Part shown: in pieces, positions 22,150 to 32,276 of the stretch
How the letters are laid out: the number at the start of each line of letters is the position of its first letter
Numbering within the stretch: position 1 is the stretch's first letter
From: Protonemura montana
Lineage: Eukaryota > Arthropoda > Insecta > Plecoptera > Nemouridae
Direction: 5' to 3'
Length of the DNA stretch: 64,000 nucleotides
Assembly (NCBI GenBank): GCA_947568835.1
Contig: OX387611.1
Span: 5,956,001-6,020,000 of the forward strand
Program-made: the position numbers and the translations under genes
The notes under the pieces: generated by a model
What the model was told of the DNA's origin: nothing
The model's input: only the letters and a program-made list of their open reading frames with translations
Database searches by the model: none

Positions 22150-22603
22150 AAGCTCCCTGTCACGGAATGTCTAGCACAGAGGCGACAGCGAGTGTCCGCT
22201 CCTTTGCGTGGAGAAAAACATGCACCCTGTCACGGAATGTCCAGCACAGAGGCGACGGCGAGTGTCCGCTCCTTTGCGTGGAGTGAAACAAGCGCCCTGT
22301 CACGGAATGTCTAGCACAGAGGCGACAGCGAATGTCCGCTCCTTTGCGTGGAGCGAAACAAGCACCCTGTCACGGAATGTACAGCACAGAGGCGACGGCG
22401 AGTGTCCACTCCTTTGCGTGGAGCGAAACAAGCACCCTGTCACGGAATGTCCAGCACAGAGGCGACGGCGAGTGTCCGCTCCTTTGCGTGGAGCGAAACA
22501 AGCACCCTGTCACGGAATGTCCAGCACAGAGGCGACGGCGAGTGTCCGCTCCTTTGTGTGGAGCGAAACAAGCACCCTGTCACGGAATGTCCAGCTCAGA
22601 AAT
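22150..22603 (+). repeat. 70-bp minisatellite, locus 3 (~6.5 units)
   Basis: Plus orientation. The first unit is the most diverged (GGAGAAAAACATGCACCC). One unit reads GTCCACTCC, which breaks one pair of the conserved hairpin. The array ends at CCAGCTCAGA. Confidence 0.95.
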
Positions 22604-22624
22604 TGGTAGGTTGATATTGGTATG

Positions 22625-23052
22625 GTTCGTATGGTTTAACGACGCAATCTTTTGATATCGAGTCCTGAGAAACTGATCTTATGGCGTCGGGGAATGATTA
22701 GATAATCAAAATATTATTTAACCTAAACTGGCCTAGAAAGGAGAAGAGGAAACCTGGTTTCGACAAATGGGCTTCTGTCGAAAAGGACCAAGAGCTACTA
22801 CTGACTGAACGTCTCTTTCGAAGGACGGTACAACTCGAACAACAGGATTTCTCCTCAAATCCATGCTGTCGAGAGGTCGATAATCATGGCGAGTAAAGTT
22901 GTAGTACTTTTTTTATCTCTCCAATCTCTCCTGAACGGAATTGTTAATGTGTATTATGGTCACCAATCCAATACCTGACCCAGCCCATTTGTTTTGCCTA
23001 ACTTCAGTGATCTCACGTGAACCTGTGTTTCCTACACGCCAAACCTTCCGGC
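22625..23052 (-). mobile_element. 5S-headed SINE, diverged full-length copy
   Basis: In reverse order: tail (GTTTAACGACGCAATCTTTTGA), ATGGCGTCGGGGAATGA, body (GAACGTCTCTTTCGAAGGACGG, AATCCATGCTGTCGAGAGGT), then head (CCAATCCAATACCTGACCC, AACTTCAGTGATCTCACGTG, CACGCCAAACC). Confidence 0.75.
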
Positions 23053-23300
23053 GAGACACAGAGTTGACGGCCTATGTCCATTCTGTTAATGGTAGCGAAG
23101 TGAACGTCGGTTCAGGCTCGTCCGCTGAGGGACAATGGCTTGACCCTGGTCGGTCATGGGTCACCGGGTCGTTGGAGTGTGAGGGGCGAAGGGAGGGGCG
23201 TTGAGGGGTCACGGTCTGATAGACAGTAGCAAGGCGGGTGCCGGATAGCACGGACGAAGCACGCGTTCGAAATTACTCCGTTTTGAAAGGGGAGGATTTG
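23053..23300. promoter_or_regulatory. CpG-rich unique segment, promoter-like
   Basis: A GC- and CpG-rich block (GTGAACGTCGGTTCAGGCTC, GGGTCACCGGGTCGTTGG, ACGGACGAAGCACGCGTTCG) stands out from AT-rich surroundings and matches no repeat here. It lies 1.5 kb upstream of the possible exon at 24786. The promoter role is inference only. Confidence 0.22.
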
Positions 23301-24177
23301 AAATTGGTCGCCCTATTCATGTCCACGTGTGCACAGTTTTTTTGTTTACAGTTTTGATGTTTTGATGTTTAATTTCATGTCGTTTTGATTCGTTTTACCA
23401 AACTGATTACAAAAGAATTTTGCGTTTATTTTTTTAAGTTTAAAATGTTGTGATTATTTTTAAATGTTTGTGTTGTTTTGGTCGTTGCGAAAGGAAGTAG
23501 CTAAGTGATTTTAGAAGTCAGAATCTTGGCAGACTTTACTATCACTGTGCTAGATTGTCTAATTTAAAAAGGATTGTTCAGTTTTGCTTTTTAGCAGCGT
23601 TTGTACTTTTTTTGACTGGCGTTGTCAACTTTATAAACACAAAATCATATTGAGCATATGTGACTCTGTGACAGTTTCAGTGTTTGGTAGCCATGAAGAT
23701 ACCGGTGAAGTGCTTTTCGATTGAGTGAATCGATCAAATTTAAACTAAAATTAAACGGCTGTAATATTTTAAACTCGCAAATTTTGAAACGTTGGTGTTT
23801 AGCATTTATTTAGCATTGAATGCAACTATTTTGGCCTTGACGTTTTATCAAAAATGATGAGCATGGATATAAATATAATAGCGCCAATTTTAGCACCGTT
23901 TAAACACTTGAGTTGAATTTTTTATCGAGTTTTCTTAAACATTTTCTCAAAGCAAAAATGCAAGTGAATCGCTAAGTGATGTTTTTTGAGATCAACATGT
24001 AAACCTGGTTTCGTAAAATGAACAAAATGTTTTGCATAATCGACTACTTAACTCCAGGTGAGTTTATTACAAAAACCATATGACGCCTAAATATGGAAAT
24101 ATAATTTTGAACCCTTTAGACTTGTTTAAAACAAAATAATCTATTAGAGACGATTATTCATAATCTCATAGACCCCA
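23301..24177. other. AT-rich intergenic
   Basis: No exon or repeat recognised. Confidence 0.4.
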
Positions 24178-24243
24178 AATTCTAGACCAGTACCACAGGC
24201 CCCATTGTCAAAATAGTGCGTCGTTAAACACAACAAATCGAAC
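24178..24243 (+). mobile_element. 5S-SINE tail fragment
   Basis: AGACCAGTACCACAGGCCCC and ATAGTGCGTCGTTAAACACA match the terminal part of the 5S SINE. Confidence 0.65.
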
Positions 24244-24249
24244 ATCCTC

Positions 24250-24486
24250 TTGTGAAATCTAGTTTAAATTACAAACGCTTGCAATGCGCGGGTTATTTTA
24301 TTATTTTGAACACTATTTCTCTAGCAAAAATCGATGCCCAAACGGGGGCTCGAACCCCAATCCTTAAACCTTGGTATGAATGCACTAAAAGCCTCTCCAA
24401 AATTATGTGTTCAAGTAGCTCAATGGGTTAGAGCAACATCCGTGGTAGAGGGAGGTCGGGGTTCGAGTCCCCGTTTTGGCAACAAT
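24250..24486 (+). mobile_element. tRNA-SINE pair, inverted tail then head
   Basis: Left part is a reversed tail (TTACAAACGCTTGCAATGCG) plus reversed head end (GATGCCCAAACGGGGGCTCG). Right part is a plus-strand tRNA-like head: AAGTAGCTCAATGGGTTAGAG and GGGGTTCGAGTCCCCG, both good pol III boxes. Together they form an inverted pair. Confidence 0.7.
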
Positions 24487-24785
24487 TTCTGAGATAGTTC
24501 ATGATAATAAATAACATTTTTCTTCTTAACTTCAGTTGATATGATCCTAGAATTTTTCCATTAACAGTAATAATGTAATTAATCTTTTACAAGACATTTC
24601 AATTGTGGGAATATACAGATTTGTTTAAGTATAGCAATTACTAGATTAAGCATATTTTTCTTTTGGTTATGAGCAGTTAACTACAAATAATATGAATTTG
24701 TTATTTTAAATCTGTCAATTGGTTCTATATTAAATAAATAAATATGCAATTCTTTCTCTACCACCTACTGTGTTTTTGGTTCTAG

Positions 24786-24845
24786 GTCGGAGCTCCTTCT
24801 CCGTAGCTATTGACGATTACCCGCCAGATTCTCTCCCAGACCTCG
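24786..24845 (+). CDS. Possible internal exon, unknown gene
   Basis: A 60-nt segment sits between a strong acceptor (polypyrimidine-rich CTGTGTTTTTGGTTCTAG) and a strong donor (CTCG/gtgagtag). Only one frame is open: after two bases it reads RSSFSVAIDDYPPDSLPDL and leaves one base, so it would enter in phase 2 and leave in phase 1. Base composition is clearly less AT-rich than its surroundings and no repeat is involved. I do not recognise the peptide; it has no domain and could be a linker of a larger protein. It could belong to the same plus-strand gene as the candidates at 32843 and 40969, though phases do not link 24786 directly to 32843. A chance exon-like signal cannot be excluded. Confidence 0.42.
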
Positions 24846-24944
24846 GTGAGTAGGATATTTTTTAAACCAGCTCCCCAACTTAATTGCACATTGCAATCAC
24901 TCCAAGTCAAGCGTCCCTTCTCTGCGGGCAGCAAAATCACCACA

Positions 24945-25200
24945 CATTCACCGAACGGTTTGGCGTGTTGGAAACACCAGTTCTCGTGAGATCACCGAAG
25001 TTAAGCAACACTGCGCCGGGTCAGCTATTGGATGGGTGATCTGTTTGGAAGAGTGATTGTAAGGAATTGAAGTAAATTTAGCAAATTCACTCGCCTTACT
25101 TATTAACCTCGTACCAGCATGGATTTCTGAAGCAAGTGGTCGCCATGGTACTCTTCGAAAGAAGTTGTTTACTTGCCGGTCTACTTGATAATGCTACCGT
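24945..25200 (+). mobile_element. 5S-headed SINE, truncated and diverged
   Basis: A well-kept 5S-like head (CCGAACGGTTTGGCGTGTTG, GATCACCGAAGTTAAGCAAC, TATTGGATGGGTGA) is followed by a decayed body (TGGAAGAGTGATTGTAAGG, CTTACTTATTAACCTCGTACCAGC). Confidence 0.75.
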
Positions 25201-25349
25201 CGTAGCACCTCCGTATTACCGGTTGCTAGTTATGCTGAAATCATCAAACTCTAGCATTGTTAAAAAATTATCGCTCTAGGTCTGGGTTATATAATACCAC
25301 CGGCCGCGTAATGTTGCACCTGATAGCAGCATTGAATTATATGCACTGA
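25201..25349. other. Unique sequence
   Basis: Short stretch before the MITE; nothing recognised. Confidence 0.3.
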
Positions 25350-26285
25350 TCTCAAATAACCTGGATAGAGCATAGGATCCAGCCAGCTGGTCTTAAATAA
25401 CCTGGATAGAGCATAGGATCCAGCAAGCTGATCTCAAATAACCTGGATAGAGCATAGGATCCAGCAAGCTGATCTCAAATATCCTGGATAGAGCATAGGA
25501 TCCAGCAAGCTGATCTCAAATATCCTGGATAGAGCATAGGATCCAGCAAGCTAATCTCAAATAACCTGGATAGAGCATAGGATTCAGCCAGCTGATCTCG
25601 TATGACCTGGATAGAGCACTGGAACCAGCCAGCTAATCTCAAATAACCTGGATAGAGCATAGGATCCAGCCAGCTGATCTCAAATATCCTGGATAGAGCA
25701 TAGGATCCAGAAAGCTAATCTCAAATAACCTGGATAGAGCATAGGATTCAGCCAGCTGATCTCGTATGACCTGGATAGAGCACTGGAACCAGCCAGCTAA
25801 TCTCAAATAACCTGGATAGAGCATAGGATTCAGCCAGCTGATCTCGTATGACCTGGATAGAGCACTGGAACCAGCCAGCTAATCTTAAATAACCTGGATA
25901 GAGCATTGCATGCAGCCAGCTAATCTTAAATATCCTGAAAAGAGCATAGGATCCAACCAGCTGATCTCAAATAACCTGGATAGAGCATAGGATCCAGCCA
26001 GCTGATCTCAAATAACCTGGACAGACCATAGGATCCAGCCTGATCAAGTTGAATTCAGGCAGTCCATTGTTGGCAACAGGTCTCTAAATTAAAGGTGTCC
26101 CATGGCTTACATGGAAATCTTAAATTGTTATAACACTTTTTCAACGAAAACTATGAAAAACCATGAAAACAACAAATAAAAACACCTATAATAGCATGAG
26201 TTATTTGAGAGAACTGAAAATCAAGGGACTATCAAATCTCTTTTTGTTAACCGCTATCCAGATTATTTGAAATCAGTGACTTTTA
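25350..26285 (+). mobile_element. TIR MITE with 41-bp array (copy 2)
   Basis: About 17 units (25352-26044) start with CACTGATCTCAAATAACC and are followed by the family body (CAGTCCATTGTTGGCAACAG). The element ends with CCAGATTATTTGAAATCAGTG, whose reverse complement matches the left terminus over about 21 bp with two or three mismatches. This is the clearest TIR pair. Some units have GATCTCGTATGACCTGGATA variants repeating as a block. Confidence 0.82.
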
Positions 26286-26647
26286 TTACTATCCGATCAG
26301 ATACTATTACTATTAGATTATGTTTCACCGTGGTTACTGAACCAAATGAGTTAGCTTCTGGTATCAGATAGGGCCGGTCTCCTGGCCTTTTAGTATACCG
26401 GAGGATAAAGACGTTAATTGCGTAATTTTGTCGGATGCCAGCAATTAGCTTTCTGTTGCGGTGCAGGTAACACGGGATAGGCGAGAGGTCACCAGGGTCA
26501 CAAGCGACCTGGCTGACTGCCTTGCAGGTCACGGTTCAGCCAGACATCCGGTCGAAGTAAGCTATCTTGCCATGAGTCGCACTAGTAGGTATAGTTGAGT
26601 ATGCAGAGAGCCAGTGTTCGTTTTAAACTTTCTGCTTAGCAAAAGGT
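26286..26647. other. Unique sequence
   Basis: Moderate GC at 26360-26560 with an 89-residue minus-strand ORF of no recognisable type; no feature supported. Confidence 0.35.
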
Positions 26648-27069
26648 GATATTATTATTAAGAAAAACTATTTGAAATGGGTTTAAATGCTAAGTGAAAG
26701 GGCTACTAAATTTCCTGATGTTTCCGAACATATACTAGTTACTTCTTCAAGGGTAAGAGTAGTCCTGACAATTTTTCAATAACAAAAGAACGACATAAAA
26801 TTATAACAATTACTTAGTTCAAACTTCCTAAATGCATCTAGCTTGAACTAAGTAATTGTTATAATTTTATGTGGTTCTTTTCTTACTGGAAAATTGTCAG
26901 GACTGCTCTTACCCTTGAAGAAGTAACTAGTAAATGTTACGAAACGTCGGGAAATTTAGTAGCCCTTTACTTAGCATTCAAAACCCATTTCAAATAGTTT
27001 TTCTTAAAACTAGTGCTAAGGATTAATCAAGTAGACATGAGTCTAAAAACCATCATGATATTATTATTA
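26648..27069. mobile_element. Fold-back element, intact, with 13-bp TSD
   Basis: Flanked by perfect direct repeats GATATTATTATTA at 26648-26660 and 27057-27069. Left arm about 26662-26835 and right arm about 26841-27002 are near-perfect inverted copies of about 160 bp (TTACTTCTTCAAGGGTAAGA versus TCTTACCCTTGAAGAAGTAA). A roughly 55-bp right-hand extension ends AAGTAGACATGAGTCT ... CATCAT. No ORF. Fold-back arms with long TSDs are an unusual combination. Confidence 0.85.
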
Positions 27070-27690
27070 ATTGTGGTGTATAACGACGCACTGTTTTGAC
27101 ATCTGGCCTTGCGGCACTGGTCTAATGGCGTCGGTGAATGAGTGGATGATGATGAGGATGATGATGAACCTAACCTAGCCTAGAAGGGAGGAGGGAAAAA
27201 CCGGAACGTAGCCTACTCCTGTCGAAGAGCACAAAGGGGACCACCAGCTTAACGTCCCTTCCGAAGGACGGAACAACTCGAACAACAGGATTTCTCCACA
27301 AATCCATGCTGTCGAGAGGTTGATAAGCAAGGCGAGTGAAGTTACTGTACTAACTTTCATCCCTCCAACCTCTCTCCCGAACAGAACTGGTCATGTGTAT
27401 GATGGTCACCCATACAATACCTGACCCAGCGCAGTGTTGTTTAACTTTCATCCCTCCAACCTCTCTCCCGAACAGAACTGGTCATGTGTATGATGGTCAC
27501 CCATCCAATACCTGACTCAGCGCAGTGTTGTTTAACTTTCATCCCTCCAACCTCTCTCCCGAACAGAACTAGTCATGTGTATGATGGTCACCCATCCAAT
27601 ACCTGACTCAGCGCAGTGTTGTTTAACTTTCATCCCTCCAACCTCTCTCCCGAACAGAACTGGTCATGTGTATGATGATAATGGAAGCTA
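27070..27690 (-). mobile_element. 5S-headed SINE with tandem heads
   Basis: Reverse order: tail (GTATAACGACGCACTGTTTTGA), pre-tail (GATGATGATGAACCTAACC), body (AACGTCCCTTCCGAAGGACGG, CAAATCCATGCTGTCGAGAGG), then four 91-bp head units (GTTTAACTTTCATCCCTCCA, ACCTCTCTCCCGAACAGAAC, CCATCCAATACCTGACTC) up to 27680. The head array has the same 91-bp unit as 18.8-19.4 kb but remains attached to a body. Confidence 0.87.
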
Positions 27691-27691
27691 C

Positions 27692-28300
27692 CAACAGATG
27701 GCGCTTGTACCCGTTTTTTAACTAACCTCTAAAATGAGATAATAACGACTCAAAGTATATGGATGACAATCTTTGAGGTTAGCATTATAAAATGGGAACT
27801 AAGCAAAAACCAGTCTCAGATGCAAGTTATTTGCAAGAAATAACGAACGGAATCAATTTTTTTAATGTTCAAAACGACGGTTTCTCCATCTAAAAGCATC
27901 TACTACTTTTGTTGGGGAAAATAATAATTTGGAGATCATTTTTCTCAAAGACAGATCTGCTGTAGCGTTATGGTAGTACACTAGTAAAGTATATACCGTC
28001 AGTAATGGAGGACGCTTCTAAGTAAAGTCATCGTCATTTCGAGATTTAAGAAATTTAATTTAAATATTTCACGCAGATTACTCGCATTTGAGACTGGTTT
28101 ACGCTCAATTTATCATAATTAATCCTTACCATGTAATGATTGACAACCATGCGTTGGCATTGTCATTCGTAGGTATTTAAAAGTCGGTATTTGTTTAAAG
28201 AGGCAGCTGCAAGCGCCATCGAGTGAAAACATCCGTTACCACGTGTTGCCGGCCTCGTTTGCTCAGCACATAATTTAATATTAACGCTGACCCTCCCAAT
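27692..28300. mobile_element. Element C, two copies head to head
   Basis: Left copy (27692-27985, plus orientation as at 39.4 kb) and right copy (27960-28300, reversed) meet at GCTGTAGCGTTATGGTAGTA. Markers: AACAGATGGCGCTTGTACCC ... CAGTCTCAGATGCAAG on the left, CAGATTACTCGCATTTGAGA ... AAGCGCCATCG ... ACCACGTGTTGCCGG on the right. The pair forms a roughly 600-bp inverted repeat with diverged arms. Confidence 0.75.
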
Positions 28301-28693
28301 GCATTCAAACTCAATGGTACAAATTTGATTGTAATTTGTTACCGTATTTACTACTGTGGACTTCATAGACTTTTACTAAAGCAATAAACTCGTTGTAAAC
28401 TTTTAGTAAATAGGAAGCCTCACAATTGTTACCTATTATAGACATCTTTTCTAAAGCGTTTAAAAGATTTTTATCCTAAAAGCTGTTTTATATGAAAAGT
28501 GTTGTGAATTGCATGGCATTCAAATTTGATTTATTAACAAAGACAAATTGGCATTTCAAAGGTAAAATATTACCCTATGCAATATAAGCTGTGATAAAAA
28601 CACACCAAAAGCAATTCCTAAAACTAATTGTTATTTCCAGGAAATCTTCTGTACAAGTACTTACATATTGTGATAATTATTTCAAAACATAAT
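28301..28693. other. AT-rich intergenic
   Basis: Nothing recognised. Confidence 0.4.
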
Positions 28694-28730
28694 TGATTTG
28701 TGGTGTTAAACGACGCAATATTTTGACAAC
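28694..28730 (-). mobile_element. 5S-SINE tail fused to 70-bp array
   Basis: TTGTGGTGTTAAACGACGCA and ATATTTTGAC are the reversed SINE tail. The 70-bp array begins immediately after, in the middle of its unit, so the array joined or replaced the rest of a SINE. Confidence 0.6.
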
Positions 28731-29160
28731 GGCGAGTGTCCGCTCCTTTGCGTGGAGCAAAACAAGCATCCTGTCACGGAATGTCCAGCACAGAGGCGAC
28801 GGCGAGTGTCCGCTCCTTTGCGTGGAGCGAAACAAGCACCCTGTCACGGAATGTCCAGCACAGAGGCGACGGCGAGTGTCCGCTCCTTTGCGTGGAGCGA
28901 AACAAGCAGCCTGTCACGGAATGTCCAGCACAGAGGCGACGGCAAGTGTCCGCTTCTTTGCGTGGAGTGAAACAAGCACCCTGTCACGGAATGTCCAGCA
29001 CAGAGGCGACGGCGAGTGTCCGCTCCTTTGCGTGGAGCGAAACAAACACCCTGTCACGGAATGTCCAGCACAGAGGCGACGGCGAGTGTCCGCTCCTTTG
29101 CGTGGAGCGAAACAAGCGCCCTGTCACGGAATGTCCAGCACAGAGGCGACGGCGAGTGTC
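28731..29160 (+). repeat. 70-bp minisatellite, locus 4 (~6 units)
   Basis: Plus orientation, high identity. It starts at AACGGCGAGTGTCC and ends at GGCGAGTGTC. It faces the inverted locus 5 across about 800 bp. Confidence 0.95.
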
Positions 29161-29965
29161 ACATTTTTATTTCATTTCACCTTTGCTATAATTGGTAGAA
29201 AAATGTTTATCACGGCTCGATAAAAGCTTTACAGCAAAATTAAAATGGTAGATATCAGCGGAGATGATTTTTAGTGCTTTTAAAATAACGGTTGATCAGC
29301 ATGTGGCGCTTTTTTGGATAAGAATGTTTTTTTCGCTCAAAAGAGTATTTTTTTTTTTCGTTTACATCAAGACTACTTGATATATGGTTGTAATTTGCTT
29401 GATGACATTATTGAATTAGTCTCAAAAGTATATAATTGTGTGACTTACTTGTAAATACCTACGCAAAAGCATCAGTTTAAAACTCAAATCACTCTGAGTG
29501 CTTCAATTCTACAATTAACTATAATTTCACAACAACAGAAATTCTTTCACACAATAATTACCATCTGTTTTGGAAATTACCAATTAAATAACAATCCTAG
29601 GCTTTCTTGGCTAAAATCCGAACATAATTCGAATAAAATAACTCTAATAGGAAATTCACACCGAATGCTGTTCGGGTTAAGATTAAGAAGATCATGAATC
29701 TTGGGCAACAATGAAGATGATCGTCATCTCTGCGAACCGGCTGGCTGTCAGTCGAGAGCGATCAACCTGCTGTCCCTTTCGTGTGAATTAATCATGAATA
29801 TGACGCTTAATAAAAATAAAGCATCACGATGCCCGGACTTTTAGATTCAGACTAATCTCACAAAAGAGTTGGGTAAGGTAAGTGACCCTATTAGTTAGAC
29901 TTCTTAAAGTCAGTGGCGAAATTCAGGTACTTTTTTATTTTATTATGATGTCACCCTAAAGTAGC
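29161..29965. other. Spacer between inverted arrays; element G remnant
   Basis: About 29221-29315 (AAATTAAAATGGTAGATATCAGCGG ... GATCAGCATGTGGCGC) resembles element G at 36.1, 37.0 and 50.2 kb. The rest is unique AT-rich sequence. Confidence 0.45.
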
Positions 29966-29967
29966 GG

Positions 29968-31478
29968 AAGCGTCGCTGTGCTGGACATTCCGTGACAGGG
30001 TGCTTGTTTCGCTCTACGCAAAGGAGCGGACACTCGCCGTCGCCTCTGTGCTGAACATTCCATGACAGGGCGCTTGTTTCGCTCCACGCAAAGGAGCGGA
30101 CACTCGCCGTCGCCTCTGTGCTGGACATTCCGTGACAGGGTGCTTGTTTCACTCCACGCAAAGGAGCGGACACTCGCCGTCGCCTCTGTGCTGGACATAC
30201 CGTGACAGGGTGCTTGTTTCGCTCCACGCAAAGGAGCGGACACTCGCTTCGCCTCTGTGCTGGACATTCCGTGACAGGCTGCTTGTTTCGCTCCACGCAA
30301 AGGAGCGGACACTCACCGTCGCCTCTGTGCTGGACATTCCGTGACAGGGTGCTTGTTTCGCTCCACGCAAAGGAGCGGACACTCGCCGTCGCCTCAGTGC
30401 TGGACATTCCGTGACAGGGTGCTTGTTTCACTCCACGCAAAGGAGCGGACACTTGCCGTCGCCTCTGTGCTGGACATTCCGTGACAGGGTGCTTGTTTCA
30501 CTCCACGCAAAGGAGCGGACACTCGCCGTCGCCTCTGTGCTGGACATTCCGTGACAGGGTGCTTGTTTCGCTCCACGCAAAGAAGTGGACACTTGCCGTC
30601 ACCTCTGTGCTGGACATTCCGTGACAGGGCGCTTGTTTCGCTCCACGCAAAGGAGCGGACACTCGCCGTCGCCTCTGTGCTGGACATTCCGTGACAGGGT
30701 GCTTGTTTCGCTCCACGCAAAGGAGCGGACACTCGCCGTCGCCTCTGTGCTGGACATTCCGTGACAGGGTGCTTGTTTCGCTCCACGCAAAGGAGCGGAC
30801 ACTCGCCGTCGCCTCTGTGCTGGACATTCCGTGACAGGGTGCTTGTTTCGCTCCACGCAAAGAAGTGGACACTTGCCGTCACCTCTGTGCTGGACATTCC
30901 GTGACAGGGCGCTTGTTTCGCTCCACGCAAAGGAGCGGACACTCGCCGTCGCCTCTGTGCTGGACATTCCGTGACAGGGTGCTTGTTTCGCTCCACGCAA
31001 AGGAGCGGACACTCGCCGTCGCCTCTGTGCTGGACATTCCGTGACAGGGTGCTTGTTTCGCTCCACGCAAAGGAGCGGACACTCGCCGTCGCCTCTGTGC
31101 TGGACATTCCGTGACAGGTTGCTTGTTTCGCTCCACGCAAAGCAGGGGACACACGCCGTCGCCTCTGTGCTGGACATTCCGTGACAGGGTACTTGTTTCA
31201 CTCCACGCAAAGGAGCGGACACTCGCCGTCGCCTCTGTGCTGGGCATTCCGTGACAGGGTGTTTGTTTCGCTCCACGCAAAGGAGCGGACACTCGCCGTC
31301 GCCTCTGTGCTGGACATTCCGTGACAGGGTGCTTGTTTCGCTCCACGCAAAGGAGCGGACACTCGCCGTCGCCTCTGTGCTGGACATTCCGTGACAGGGT
31401 GCTTGTTTCGCTCCACGCAAAGAAGCGGACACTCGCCGTCGCCTCTGTGCTGGACATTCCGTGACAGGGTGCTTGTTA
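29968..31478 (-). repeat. 70-bp minisatellite, locus 5 (~21.6 units)
   Basis: Largest array of the family. One unit near 30230-30280 is 2-3 bp shorter. A variant unit (AGAAGTGGACACTTGCCGTC followed by GACAGGGCGCTTG) occurs at 30581 and 30861, exactly 280 bp apart, so at least one four-unit block has duplicated. Apparent ORFs of up to 277 residues are repeat artefacts. Confidence 0.96.
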
Positions 31479-31944
31479 CAATAGTTGTATTTTTATGTTC
31501 TCTGTGACTCAAAACTGTTGAAATTGAGCTTTGCGTAATGAAAATACGACCTAAAACATGTAAATCGTCTTCAAATCAAAAAAACAAACCCTGAACTCCG
31601 CCACTTGGCCGCTACAACAGAAACTTATCCGTCTCATCCATAATCTCACGATCTCTGAAGTCAGTCTCCGAAAATCTTGAAGAAGCCGAGAAAAGAAACA
31701 CGACGACGACGACGACGACGTCGAGAACAATCTTGCACCGTCGAGACACGATCGCCCGAATTGTGAATTGTATTTAAATGATAATTGTTGTAATATCCCA
31801 TCTGCCACCTGTTGGTCAGCAAGACTAGCAAGTACCTGTACAGCTTTTAGTGCAACCGGGGCAATAAGATTCATGTCTTTCAGTTTTACATCGGTGTTTT
31901 GACATTGGTGAAGATACAGTCGGATTAAATAACAATGGTTTCAG
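31479..31944. other. Unique sequence with (CGA)n
   Basis: A (CGA)6-7 microsatellite lies at 31701-31720. A 107-residue minus-strand ORF crosses it (poly-Ser from the microsatellite) but lacks any recognised motif or splice context. Confidence 0.45.
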
Positions 31945-32260
31945 TTGAAATCTTATTTAAATTGCAAACGCTTGCAATGCGCGGGGTATTTTATTATTAA
32001 CAACACTATAACCGTCTCAAAAATTGATGCCTAAACGGGGCCACGAACTACAATCTCCACCTATCACGGGTGTTGCTCTGAACCATTGAGCTACTTGGAC
32101 AATGGCTTTTTGAGACGATTTTAGTGTATTTGATGAGAATGACAGTTCTCCAAGGAGTAGAACTATGAGGCTGTGAATACTCACAGTCACTCTGATTCTA
32201 GTGACGCTATATCACGTCACAACCTGTCAAACTCGAATAACTCCAATTTGACGTTGAATT
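31945..32260 (-). mobile_element. tRNA-SINE, near full length
   Basis: Reverse: tail (GAAATCTTATTTAAATTGCA, AACGCTTGCAATGCGCGGGG), AACACTATAACCGTCTCAAA, tRNA-like head (CACCTATCACGGGTGTTGCT, CATTGAGCTACTTGGAC), then the body with TGATGAGAATGACAGTTCTC, AGGCTGTGAATACTCACAGT and GTGACGCTATATCACGTCAC. This is the best guide to the element's full structure. Confidence 0.8.
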
Positions 32261-32276
32261 CGTTGCTGTATTAGGA

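Noticed and set aside
24408-24482. Functional tRNA gene
   Set aside because: Good A and B boxes, but mismatched acceptor and anticodon stems and the same sequence repeated as a SINE family.
25350-26044. CRISPR-like array
   Set aside because: Units are contiguous tandem repeats without unique spacers, in a eukaryotic MITE.
30394-31457. Overlapping 190-277-residue ORFs rich in ECPAQRR / SSTEATASV
   Set aside because: The 70-bp unit lacks stops, so all three frames stay open. This is not protein coding.
31551-31874. 107-residue minus-strand ORF
   Set aside because: Its Ser run is a (CGA)n microsatellite read backwards; there are no splice signals or known motif.
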